11,227 nucleotides of DNA from Pseudomonadota bacterium (GCA_023437255.1 JAEZGR010000248.1:1-11227), one strand, 5' to 3'; counted from the stretch's first letter, positions 1-7,212 are shown. Program-made: numbers and translations. Notes: generated by a model from the sequence alone, not told the origin.

Positions 1-581
1 CGCCGGGGCACAAACGGAACCAAGCCGCGGCCCCCCACCGGGCCGACGCCGCTCTGGCGCACTGGGCGGTGCGCGACGCCCTGTATCGCGCGGAAGAAGC
101 GCTCGACGGTGTGCTCCAGAACTTTCCGAATCGCCCCCTCGCCGTTGTACTGCGCATTCTCACGCTGCCCTTGGGCCGCCGAAGCGCGCCCCCTTCCGAC
201 GCCCTGGAGCAGCAGATCGCCAAACACATGGTGCGCCCCGGGCCCGACCGCGACCGGCTGACGCGCAACTGCCACATTCCTGCCGATGAGAACACGTCGG
301 TCGGCGCAATCGAGGCCGCATTGGCCGCAACATTGGCTGCCGAGCCAGCAGAAAGGAAGATCCGGAAGTATCATCGTTCCGGGCGGCTGGCTGGCAACCC
401 CTCCGGAAACGTGCGTGATATTGCTGATGCCGTGTATGCGGCAGGTGGCATTACTCACGAAGAGTACGCCCTGCTGCAACGACGCAATGTTCTGCGCGAC
501 CGCGTGATAGCCGTAGACGACTTTCCTCGCGATCTCACCGACCCCGCCGCACGTAGCGATGCCGGCCGCCATCCCGCCTAA
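1..581 (+). CDS. fadE: Acyl-CoA dehydrogenase, FadE type (C-terminal part only; 5' end outside window)
   Basis: FAD-dependent acyl-CoA dehydrogenases of the FadE type carry out the first oxidation of beta-oxidation, turning acyl-CoA into trans-2-enoyl-CoA. Only the last 192 residues are present; the reading frame enters at base 3 and ends with TAA at 579-581. What is visible matches the C-terminal extension typical of long FadE proteins rather than the catalytic core: HWAVRDALYRAEEAL, then LQNFPNRP, a LPLGRR segment, and near the end VIAVDDF, which parallels the E. coli FadE tail as I remember it. The GTG at 69 lies inside this conserved run and is an internal Val codon, not a start. The stop is 12 bases before the thiolase ATG, so the two are almost certainly cotranscribed. 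The flavin and substrate-binding residues lie outside the window and cannot be judged. Family is well supported; the exact chain-length preference is unknown. Confidence 0.88.
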   Translation, partial: PGHKRNQAAAPHRADAALAHWAVRDALYRAEEALDGVLQNFPNRPLAVVLRILTLPLGRRSAPPSDALEQQIAKHMVRPGPDRDRLTRNCHIPADENTSVGAIEAALAATLAAEPAERKIRKYHRSGRLAGNPSGNVRDIADAVYAAGGITHEEYALLQRRNVLRDRVIAVDDFPRDLTDPAARSDAGRHPA

Positions 582-593
582 GGAACAGACGTC

Positions 594-1904
594 ATGGCAT
601 TTGAACCCATCTACATCGTTGACGGCACCCGCACACCGTTTCTGAAAGCGCGCAATCGGCCCGGCCCGTTCTCGGCCGCCGATCTCGCCGTTCAGGCCGG
701 GCGGGAACTGCTGCTGCGACAGCCCTTCGCGCCCGAAGACCTCGACGAGGTGATTGTGGGCTGCGCGGCCCCCGCACCCGACGAAACCAACATCGGCCGC
801 ATCATTGCATTGCGCCTGGGGTGCGGTCAGAAAGTAGGCGGGTGGACCGTCATGCGCAACTGCGCCTCGGGCATGCAGGCGCTCGACTCCGCGCTGTTGA
901 ACCTGCAGGCGGGCCGCGCCGAGCTGGTGCTGGCTGGCGGTGTCGATGCCCTCTCGCGCGCTCCGGTCTTGGTGAGCGACGACATGGTGAAATGGCTCGC
1001 CGACTGGAATGCAGCCAAGAACATCGGCACGCGGCTTAAAACGCTCGCGCGGCTGCGCCCGGGGCACTTTGCGCCGGTGCTCGGCCTGGTGCGCGGCCTC
1101 ACCGACCCCGTGGCCGGCCTTTCCATGGGCCAGACCGCCGAAACGCTCGCCAACCACTTCGGCATCACACGGCGCGAAATGGACGAATACGCCGCTCGCA
1201 GTCACGCCCGCACGGTGCGCGCACAACAAGACGATGCCTTCCAGGAAATCATTCCGCTGGTCGACGAGCGCGGCAAGCTGTACGCGAGCGATGACGGCGT
1301 GAGGCCCGACACCACACCCGAGAAACTCTCATCGCTCAAGCCGGTGTTCGACCGCCCATGGGGCAACGTCACCGCGGGCAACAGCTCTCAGGTCACCGAC
1401 GGCGCCGCCATGCTGCTGCTGGCCAACGAGGCCTCGGTACAGAAGTGGGGCTTGCGGCCGCTGGGGCGGATTCTTGACGTCGAGTGGGCCGCACTCGATC
1501 CAGCCGTGATGGGGCTGGGGCCTGTTCATGCCGCCACACCCATTCTCGAACGCCACGGCCTGGGCTTGAACGACCCCGATCTTTGGGAAATCAACGAGGC
1601 ATTTGCAGCGCAAGTTCTGGGTTGCCTGGCGGCCTGGGACGACGACGCCTGGTGCCGCGCGAACCTGGGTCGACCCGCACTCGGCCGCCTCGACATCGAT
1701 CGCCTGAACGTCGATGGCGGTGCCATCGCCATCGGACATCCGGTGGGCGCTTCTGGCGCCCGTATCGTGCTGCATCTCCTTCAGGCACTGCGCGCCCGTG
1801 GCCTCAAGCGCGGCATGGCCGCAATCTGCATCGGCGGCGGCCAGGGTGGCGCCATGCTGCTCGAAACATGGCAACCCGGTTCCACAGGGAGCGAAGTGGC
1901 ATGA
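594..1904 (+). CDS. fadI: Acetyl-CoA C-acyltransferase (3-ketoacyl-CoA thiolase), FadI-like
   Basis: Thiolase of 436 residues that cleaves 3-ketoacyl-CoA with CoA to give acetyl-CoA and a shortened acyl-CoA, the last step of beta-oxidation. The thiolase signatures are visible: an N-terminal VDGTRTPF, the nucleophile Cys90 in NCASG, NEAFA at 334-338, His382 in AIGHPVGASG, and the second catalytic Cys412 in CIGGGQGG. Length equals E. coli FadI (436), and residues about 131-176 form the extra basic, Leu-rich loop seen in FadI and mitochondrial trifunctional-protein beta subunits, absent from the shorter FadA thiolases. It has Asn in NEAFA, whereas E. coli FadI has His there as I recall. The ATG at 594 is preceded by AGGA at 581-584, overlapping the fadE stop. 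The TGA overlaps the start of the next gene in ATGA, matching the fadI-fadJ order and predicting a complex between the two products. Thiolase identity is certain; FadI rather than another long thiolase is likely. Confidence 0.92.
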   Translation: MAFEPIYIVDGTRTPFLKARNRPGPFSAADLAVQAGRELLLRQPFAPEDLDEVIVGCAAPAPDETNIGRIIALRLGCGQKVGGWTVMRNCASGMQALDSALLNLQAGRAELVLAGGVDALSRAPVLVSDDMVKWLADWNAAKNIGTRLKTLARLRPGHFAPVLGLVRGLTDPVAGLSMGQTAETLANHFGITRREMDEYAARSHARTVRAQQDDAFQEIIPLVDERGKLYASDDGVRPDTTPEKLSSLKPVFDRPWGNVTAGNSSQVTDGAAMLLLANEASVQKWGLRPLGRILDVEWAALDPAVMGLGPVHAATPILERHGLGLNDPDLWEINEAFAAQVLGCLAAWDDDAWCRANLGRPALGRLDIDRLNVDGGAIAIGHPVGASGARIVLHLLQALRARGLKRGMAAICIGGGQGGAMLLETWQPGSTGSEVA

Positions 1905-3850
1905 GTACCCCGATTCTCGACCTCCAGAATTTCGACTGCCGGCTCGATGAGGCCGGTGTCGCATGGCTGGGCATTGATTGCGCAGACTCGTCAGTCAACC
2001 GGTTGTCGCGGGCCGTGCTGGCCGAGTTCAACACCGTACTCGATCACTTCGAGCGCAATCGCCCGGCCGGGCTCGTGATTCATTCGCTGAAAGAAAGCGG
2101 ATTCATTGCCGGCGCCGACATCGACGAGTTCGATACGGTCACCACGCCCGACAGCATCACCGAACTGATCCGCCGCGGCTGGAACACCTTCGAGCGCCTC
2201 GAAGGCGTGCACTATCCCACCCTTGCCTTGATCCACGGGCACTGCGTCGGTGGTGGTCTGGAACTCGCCCTCGCCTGCCGTTACCGGCTCGGCGTCGATC
2301 AACCGAGCACCAGCTTTGCGCTGCCTGAAGTGCAGTTGGGCATCTTCCCCGCCTGGGGCGGCATGCAGCGTTTGCCGGCCCTGATCGGCGCGCCCACGGC
2401 GCTCGACCTGATGCTCACGGGCCGCAGCGTCGATGTGCGCAAGGCGGCGCAGCTGGGCATCGTCGACGCTCCGGTCCCGCCGCGGCTCAAGATGCAGGCA
2501 GCCGCACGGCATGTCCTGTCGGGCAAACCGGCACGCCGCTCTCGCGGTCTGGGGCGATTGCTCAACCACAAGGCGCTGCGCCAGCTCGTCATGAAGCAGA
2601 TCACCAAGAAGGTGAACGAGCGCGATCCGTATCTGCACTACATGGCGCCGCGCGCCATTCTTGAAATATGGGCGCGGCACGACGGCAACCCCCTGGCGGC
2701 CCCGTTGCTCATGAGCGAACTGGCGCGCTCCGATACCGCCCGCAATCTTCTGCGAGTCTTTCGGATGCAGGAACGGCTCAAGGCCTTCGGCCGGCCCAAT
2801 GACCGGGCCCATGACATCCGCCATGTCCACGTCGTGGGTGCCGGTGCCATGGGAGGCGACATCGCCGCCTGGTGTGCGCTGAAGGAGATCCGGGTCACTC
2901 TGCAGGACCAGGACCGCCAGCGCATTGCCGACGCCCAGGCCAGGGCCAACACCCTGTTTGCGCGCCGTCTCAAGTCCAAACGGCTGCAACGCAACGCCGC
3001 AGATCGCCTCATTCCCGATCCACAGGGTCACGGCATCGCCCACGCCGATCTCGTCATCGAGGCCATAACTGAAGACCTGGAAGCCAAGCAGTCTCTGTAT
3101 ACGCGCATTGAACCGCGCATGAAAGCAGACGCCATACTGGCAAGCAACACATCCAGCCTGCCACTGCAGACATTGCAGGCCGGCCTGGATCAGCCGGGCC
3201 GATTTGTGGGCATCCATTTCTTCAACCCGGTCGCCAGCATGCCGCTGGTCGAAGTGATCGACACACCCGAGACCGGTGCAGCGGTACGCGCCTCCGCTCT
3301 CGCCTTCGTCGGCAAGCTGGGCAAACTGCCGCTGCCGGTCAAGGACACACCCGGATTCCTGGTGAACGCGGTGCTCGCCCCCTACATGCTCGAAGCCATG
3401 CACTGCATTGATGAAGGGCTGTCACCCGAAACGGTGGACGAAGCCATGAAGGTCTTCGGCATGCCCATGGGCCCGCTGGAACTGGCCGATACCGTCGGCC
3501 TCGACATCGTGGAAGCAGCAGGTCGCCAGTTGTCCGGCGGGCGCGAAGTACCACAATGCCTGCAGTCGCTGCTGTCACGGCGCCATTTGGGGCGCAAGAC
3601 CGGGCGCGGGTTCTATGTCTGGAAGGATGGCAAGCCCGTCAAGGAAGCGCCTGGCACCCCGCCAGCAGATCTCGCGATCCACCTGATTTCTCCCTTGGTG
3701 GCAAAAACCAGAGAACAGGTGGAGAAGGGCGTGATTGCCGATGCGGACCTCGCCGATGCCGGTGTGATCTTCGGTACTGGTTTCGCGCCCTTTTCGGGGG
3801 GACCCCTCCACTGGGAACAACGCCGCGCGCCACAGGTCACACCCATTTGA
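1901..3850 (+). CDS. fadJ: Bifunctional enoyl-CoA hydratase / 3-hydroxyacyl-CoA dehydrogenase, FadJ-like
   Basis: A 649-residue multifunctional beta-oxidation alpha subunit that hydrates trans-2-enoyl-CoA and oxidises the L-3-hydroxyacyl-CoA with NAD+. The N-terminal crotonase domain (about 1-190) shows GFIAGADI (68-74), HGHCVGGGLE with Glu121, and LPE with Glu143, the two acidic residues expected for hydratase catalysis. The dehydrogenase follows: NAD-binding VVGAGAMGG (311-319), SNTSS (415-419), IHFFNPV with His439, Glu451, and GFLVNAVLAPYM with Asn489. GRGFYVW and GTGFAPFSGGPLHW lie in the C-terminal helical domains. The frame stays open upstream to 1484 inside the thiolase gene, but the ATG at 1901 is chosen because it overlaps the thiolase stop as ATGA, has AGGGAG at 1886-1891, and gives a normal N-terminus. 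The protein is 65-80 residues shorter than E. coli FadJ (714) or FadB (729) and stops soon after the last conserved motif. FadJ is favoured over FadB because the thiolase gene comes first. Confidence 0.92.
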   Translation: MSTPILDLQNFDCRLDEAGVAWLGIDCADSSVNRLSRAVLAEFNTVLDHFERNRPAGLVIHSLKESGFIAGADIDEFDTVTTPDSITELIRRGWNTFERLEGVHYPTLALIHGHCVGGGLELALACRYRLGVDQPSTSFALPEVQLGIFPAWGGMQRLPALIGAPTALDLMLTGRSVDVRKAAQLGIVDAPVPPRLKMQAAARHVLSGKPARRSRGLGRLLNHKALRQLVMKQITKKVNERDPYLHYMAPRAILEIWARHDGNPLAAPLLMSELARSDTARNLLRVFRMQERLKAFGRPNDRAHDIRHVHVVGAGAMGGDIAAWCALKEIRVTLQDQDRQRIADAQARANTLFARRLKSKRLQRNAADRLIPDPQGHGIAHADLVIEAITEDLEAKQSLYTRIEPRMKADAILASNTSSLPLQTLQAGLDQPGRFVGIHFFNPVASMPLVEVIDTPETGAAVRASALAFVGKLGKLPLPVKDTPGFLVNAVLAPYMLEAMHCIDEGLSPETVDEAMKVFGMPMGPLELADTVGLDIVEAAGRQLSGGREVPQCLQSLLSRRHLGRKTGRGFYVWKDGKPVKEAPGTPPADLAIHLISPLVAKTREQVEKGVIADADLADAGVIFGTGFAPFSGGPLHWEQRRAPQVTPI

Positions 3851-3860
3851 TACCATCAAA
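3846..3860. promoter_or_regulatory. Perfect inverted repeat between fadJ and fadD; candidate operator or small hairpin
   Basis: TTTGAT (3846-3851) and ATCAAA (3855-3860) are perfect inverted arms around a 3-base centre, ACC. The repeat overlaps the fadJ stop codon (TGA 3848-3850) and sits in a 34-base AT-richer gap before the fadD ribosome binding site (GGGGGTGA at 3873-3880, ATG at 3885). It has the size and symmetry of a small dimeric-repressor site, but I do not recognise it as a FadR or PsrA consensus. It is too weak to be an intrinsic terminator, having A/T-rich arms and no T-tract. The function is inference only. Confidence 0.3.
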
Positions 3861-3884
3861 ACATAACAAGATGGGGGTGACGAT

Positions 3885-5573
3885 ATGGAACCGATCTGGC
3901 ATCAGCATTATCCGGCCGGTATTCCCACCGATATAAGCAAGGAAGCCCAGGCCTGCCCCTCGCTCGTGGCATTGTTCGAAGAAAGCTGCGCGCGCTTCGT
4001 GCGGCGCAAGGCGTATGTCAGCATGGGGGTCAGCCTCACCTATGGTGAACTCGACGAGGCCTCGCGCTGCTTTGCCGCCTGGCTGCAGTCGATCGGTGTG
4101 AGAAAGGGCGACCGCATCGCCCTCATGATGCCAAATCTGCTCCAGTACCCGATCTGCCTGTTCGGAGCCTGGCGGGCCGGCGCGGTCGTAGTGAATGCCA
4201 ACCCCCTGTACACGGCCAACGAACTCAAGCATCAGCTCGAGGACTCGGGCGCGCAGGTCATCGTGGTGGCCGAGAACTTTGCACACACAGTGCAGGCCGC
4301 CATGCCCGGCACCGCCTTGCAGCACGTCGTGATCACCAGCGTGGGAGACATGCTGGGCAAGATCAAGGGGCCGATCACGAACTTCGTGGTGCGCCGGATC
4401 AAGAAGATGATTCCGCCCTATTCGCTGCCAGACGCACGCAAGTTCGACGAGATCCTTGTCAGCGGGCGGCAGTGCGGCTACCAACGCCCATCGCTCGGGC
4501 ACGACGACCTGGCCTGCCTTCAGTACACAGGGGGAACAACGGGCGTGGCCAAGGGCGCCATGCTGTCGCATGGCAACCTGGTTTTCAATGTGCACCAGGC
4601 CCATGCCTGGGTAAGGCCTTATCTGGTTGAAGGCGAAGAATGCATCGTTACCGCGTTGCCGCTCTATCATATCTTCGCGCTCACGGCGAACTGCCTGACC
4701 TTCGTCAAGCTAGGCGCCAGCAACCTGCTCATCACCAACCCGCGCGATATTCCGGCCTTTGTGAAGAGCCTGGGCAGCGTCAAGTTCTCGGCCATCACCG
4801 GCGTCAACACGCTCTTTAACGCCCTGCTCAACAATCCCGACTTCGCGCGGCTCGATTTTTCGAACCTGAAGATCGCGCTGGGCGGGGGTATGGCCGTGCA
4901 GGAAACCGTCGCGCAGCGCTGGCTGCAGGTCACGGGCGTGCCGCTGACCCAAGCCTACGGCCTGACTGAAACCTCGCCCGCAGTTTGCATCAACCCCATC
5001 GATCGGCGCGACTTCACCGGGTCGATCGGCCTGCCAGTACCCTCCACCGAGATTGCGATCCGCGATCACGCCGACCGCGATCTGGGCATCGGCGAAGTCG
5101 GTGAAATCTGCGTTCGTGGGCCCCAAGTCTGCAGCGGCTACTGGAACCGGCCCGAAGAGAACGAAAAAGCCTTTCATGAAGACGGCTTTTTACGTACGGG
5201 TGATATCGGCCTGGTCGATGACGACGGCTATATCTATATCAAAGATCGCAAGAAAGACATGATCGTGGTGTCGGGCTTCAATGTGTATCCCAATGAGCTC
5301 GAGGCGGTGGCGGTCGAACACCCCGATATCCAGGAAGCTGCGGCAATAGGAATACCCGACGAACACTCGGGCGAAGCGGTTAAGCTGTTCGTGATATCGC
5401 GCAATCCCGCCCTGACACAGGAAGAAGTGATTGCGCATTGTCGCAACAAACTCACGCGCTACAAATGCCCTAAAATCGTCGAGTTTCGTGATGACCTGCC
5501 GCGCAGCAATGTCGGCAAGATACTGCGACGCGAACTGCGCGAGGCCGAAGCCACCGAAGTAAGCCGCGCCTGA
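3885..5573 (+). CDS. fadD: Long-chain fatty acid-CoA ligase (acyl-CoA synthetase), FadD-like
   Basis: AMP-forming ligase that activates free fatty acids to acyl-CoA through an acyl-adenylate, feeding the enzymes encoded just upstream; FadD acts at the inner face of the cytoplasmic membrane. It has 562 residues, close to E. coli FadD (561). ANL-superfamily motifs are in order: the phosphate-binding loop YTGGTTGVAKG (214-224), ALPLYHIFALT (257-267), YGLTETSP (358-365), RTGD (437-440), the fatty-acid signature running from DRKKDM through FNVYPNELE (454-473), and SNVGKILRRE with Lys545, the expected adenylation lysine. No residue needed for catalysis appears to be missing. The ATG at 3885 follows GGGGGTGA at 3873-3880 and gives a start typical for the family (MEPIWHQHYP). 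The gene lies 34 bases after fadJ, with an inverted repeat in the gap, so it may be cotranscribed or separately controlled. A medium-chain or aromatic-acid ligase is possible, but the motif set and length favour FadD. Confidence 0.93.
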   Translation: MEPIWHQHYPAGIPTDISKEAQACPSLVALFEESCARFVRRKAYVSMGVSLTYGELDEASRCFAAWLQSIGVRKGDRIALMMPNLLQYPICLFGAWRAGAVVVNANPLYTANELKHQLEDSGAQVIVVAENFAHTVQAAMPGTALQHVVITSVGDMLGKIKGPITNFVVRRIKKMIPPYSLPDARKFDEILVSGRQCGYQRPSLGHDDLACLQYTGGTTGVAKGAMLSHGNLVFNVHQAHAWVRPYLVEGEECIVTALPLYHIFALTANCLTFVKLGASNLLITNPRDIPAFVKSLGSVKFSAITGVNTLFNALLNNPDFARLDFSNLKIALGGGMAVQETVAQRWLQVTGVPLTQAYGLTETSPAVCINPIDRRDFTGSIGLPVPSTEIAIRDHADRDLGIGEVGEICVRGPQVCSGYWNRPEENEKAFHEDGFLRTGDIGLVDDDGYIYIKDRKKDMIVVSGFNVYPNELEAVAVEHPDIQEAAAIGIPDEHSGEAVKLFVISRNPALTQEEVIAHCRNKLTRYKCPKIVEFRDDLPRSNVGKILRRELREAEATEVSRA

Positions 5574-5596
5574 CTCACTTCACTCCAGGCCTAACT

Positions 5597-6811
5597 GTGT
5601 ACGGCATCGATCCGCCGACCCTCATTATTGTCGTCAGCTTCCTCACTCTGCTTCTTGCAGTGGTCATGGTTGCCATGCGCGCCGGTTTCCCCCGTGACAT
5701 TCGCGGCATTCGCCAATGGGCGCTGGCGATCGTTCTGTTCGTGGGCTCCACGCCTCTGTTCGGCCAGCAGCACTGGCACCCGTTCATATCGGTAGTAGTA
5801 GCGAATTCCCTGATACTAGCGGCCGCACTGCTCATGACATGGGGCATGCTGCGCTTCGTGGGGCGCCCCATACATCATCTGCGCTGGATCGGGCTAGCCA
5901 TGGGCGCTGTTCTGGCCGCCGTGGCCTGGTTCTCGCTGGTGCAGCCGTCATTCCACACGCGTTTGGTGACAATGTCGCTCACGATGGGAAGCGTGTTTGC
6001 CTACCTGGCGTGGCTGCCGCTGCGTTACGGCAGCCGCGGGCTGGGCAGTGTAATCACCTCATTGGCGTTCGGCTACACCAGCGCCAACTGTCTGCTGCGT
6101 GTCGTCACCGTGGTTTCGGGCCTCAGCCGGCCCTCCGAGTTGCTCGATTTCAACACGCTGCAGGTGCTCTACTTGGCTTCATTCAATGGCGGGGTACTGA
6201 TCGGTTCGTTGGGCTTCATCCTGATGGCCAACGAACGACTGCGCAGCATTCTGGAGTTCAACGCCTCGCACGATGCACTCACCGGTGCGCTGAACCGGGG
6301 CGCCGTCTTTCGGCTGGCCCATCGGCATTTCGAGCAGTGTCGTGCCACGCGGCGTGCGTTTTCGGTCATGCTGCTCGATCTCGATCACTTCAAGCTCATC
6401 AATGACGAACATGGTCACGCAGTGGGCGACCGTGTCTTGCAGAATTTCGCTCTTGGGCTGCAGGGTATCCTGGGGCCACGCAACGCACTGGGCCGCTATG
6501 GCGGTGAAGAGTTCGTTGTACTGCTGCCTGACACGAGTCGAACCGAGGCACGCGAACTCGCGCAGCGCCTGCGGGCAGCCATCCAGCCTAGCAAAGGCCT
6601 TCCCGACTACACCGTCAGCATCGGATTCGCTTCCATCACGCCCCGCGTGAAAGACATCGACGAGCTCCTGAACGGCGCAGACAAGGCACTGTACATGGCC
6701 AAACACAATGGCCGTGACCGCGTGGAAGAATGGGGCTGGAGCACGAGACCGGCCGACGATCCGTTCAAGGGTGCCGCTCGCGGCGTTACACGGGCTACGG
6801 GCACACGCTGA
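5597..6811 (+). CDS. Membrane-anchored GGDEF-domain diguanylate cyclase
   Basis: Predicted cyclase making the second messenger c-di-GMP from two GTP. The 404-residue protein has a hydrophobic N-terminal half with about seven membrane segments (roughly 8-27, 41-56, 65-83, 97-116, 123-141, 150-175, 189-210), which I cannot assign to a named sensor family. The GGDEF domain starts at DALTGALNR (226-234). It keeps Asp261 of DLDHFK, Asn269, Asp278 and the active-site loop GGEEF (302-306), so it should be catalytic. The inhibitory I-site RxxD is absent: by alignment to PleD its Arg and Asp fall on Gly293 and Asn296. No EAL domain is present. The start is taken as GTG at 5597 with only a weak AGG at 5587-5589 upstream; a later ATG at 5666 or so would cut into the first membrane segment. 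It begins 23 bases after fadD with no terminator between, so cotranscription with the fad genes is likely, and it ends 42 bases before a terminator. Confidence 0.9.
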   Translation: MYGIDPPTLIIVVSFLTLLLAVVMVAMRAGFPRDIRGIRQWALAIVLFVGSTPLFGQQHWHPFISVVVANSLILAAALLMTWGMLRFVGRPIHHLRWIGLAMGAVLAAVAWFSLVQPSFHTRLVTMSLTMGSVFAYLAWLPLRYGSRGLGSVITSLAFGYTSANCLLRVVTVVSGLSRPSELLDFNTLQVLYLASFNGGVLIGSLGFILMANERLRSILEFNASHDALTGALNRGAVFRLAHRHFEQCRATRRAFSVMLLDLDHFKLINDEHGHAVGDRVLQNFALGLQGILGPRNALGRYGGEEFVVLLPDTSRTEARELAQRLRAAIQPSKGLPDYTVSIGFASITPRVKDIDELLNGADKALYMAKHNGRDRVEEWGWSTRPADDPFKGAARGVTRATGTR

Positions 6812-6853
6812 GCCGCGCGCCGACAGCGGCCGCTACGCGCCTGATACAGACGA

Positions 6854-6892
6854 AAAAAATCCGGAGGCCCCAAGGGGCGTTCCGGATTTTTT
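6854..6892. terminator. Bidirectional rho-independent terminator between the fad/GGDEF unit and the S10 operon
   Basis: A symmetrical structure: an A-tract (6853-6859), TCCGGA (6860-6865), an inner stem GCCC/GGGC (6867-6870 with 6875-6878), TCCGGA (6881-6886), and a run of six T (6887-6892). Read on the + strand it is a GC-rich hairpin followed by T6, ending the transcript of the GGDEF gene (stop at 6811). Read on the - strand the A-tract becomes a run of seven T behind the same hairpin, ending the S10 operon (rpsQ stop at 6931). The inner and outer stems are separated by an unpaired G on one side and GT on the other. Confidence 0.92.
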
Positions 6893-6904
6893 ACTGAAGC
6901 ACCT

Positions 6905-6922
6905 GCCGGAAATAAATCCGGC
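6905..6922 (-). other. Small hairpin in the 3' untranslated region of the S10 operon
   Basis: GCCGGA (6905-6910) and TCCGGC (6917-6922) are perfect 6-base inverted arms around the 6-base AT loop AATAAA. It lies 8 bases beyond the rpsQ stop, upstream of the main terminator in the direction of rpsQ transcription. It has no T-tract of its own, so on its own it should not terminate. It could block 3' exonucleases or pair alternatively with the terminator arms, which carry the same CCGGA sequence. The structure is seen; the role is inferred. Confidence 0.5.
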
Positions 6923-6930
6923 CAGAATGC

Positions 6931-7212
6931 TCAGATGACGCGTGCGGCTTCGAGCAGACGAACGACGGTCCAGGACTTGTCGCGGGAGATCGGACGACCT
7001 TCTGCGATTTCGACGAGGTCACCCTCGTTGTACTGGTTGGTTTCGTCATGTGCCTTGTAGCGAGCAGAACGTACGACGATCTTGCCAAGCACGGGGTGCT
7101 TGACGCGACGCTCTACATTCACCACCACGGTCTTGTCCATCTTGTTGCTGACGACACGACCAATGAGGGTGCGCTGGCGCTTGGCCGGTGCAGTGGTTTG
7201 GGTTTCGCTCAT
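6931..7212 (-). CDS. rpsQ: 30S ribosomal protein S17 (uS17)
   Basis: Primary 16S rRNA-binding protein of the small subunit, 93 residues with an OB-fold. The family core is clear: [18 protein letters not shown], then HPVLGKIV, a KAHDE segment, [18 protein letters not shown], and a C-terminal LLEAARVI. It is about nine residues longer than E. coli S17 (84) because of an N-terminal Thr/Ala-rich stretch ([13 protein letters not shown]). The ATG at 7210-7212 is one base after the rpmC stop, with AGGAAAG in the last rpmC codons as ribosome binding site, so translation is probably coupled. It is the last gene of this S10 operon: rplN does not follow, and a hairpin and terminator lie just downstream. 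Confidence 0.98.
   Translation of the reverse strand: MSETQTTAPAKRQRTLIGRVVSNKMDKTVVVNVERRVKHPVLGKIVVRSARYKAHDETNQYNEGDLVEIAEGRPISRDKSWTVVRLLEAARVI

Noticed and set aside
1484..1900. Possible 139-residue N-terminal extension of the FadJ frame
   Set aside because: It is only the open frame running back inside the thiolase gene; the extension is Arg-rich nonsense and the ATGA start at 1901 has a proper ribosome binding site.
1329..1964. Antisense open frame (- strand) over the thiolase end and fadJ start
   Set aside because: A shadow of strong codon bias; no plausible start signal or motif.
1991..3403. Open frame of 470 codons on the - strand, antisense to fadJ
   Set aside because: It lies wholly inside a gene with clear catalytic motifs on the other strand; the translation is rich in Gly, Gln and His with no recognisable family.
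3847..3885. TTGATA as a -35 box of a fadD promoter
   Set aside because: No acceptable -10 hexamer occurs at 16-18 bases; TTGATA is better explained as part of the inverted repeat.
3837..4670. Antisense open frame of 277 codons (- strand) over fadD
   Set aside because: It opposes the certain fadD frame; no family resemblance, and it ends in the fadJ-fadD gap without supporting signals.
5803..5826. EcoRI site (GAATTC) close to a NotI site (GCGGCCGC), resembling a cloning polylinker
   Set aside because: The bases encode the continuous membrane segment ANSLILAAALL in the GGDEF protein, and another NotI site occurs naturally at 6826-6833; no other vector sequence is present.
5716..6405. Open frame of 229 codons on the + strand inside the GGDEF gene, other frame
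   Set aside because: It is Arg/His/Ala-rich out-of-frame translation; the overlapping frame has intact GGDEF motifs and membrane segments.
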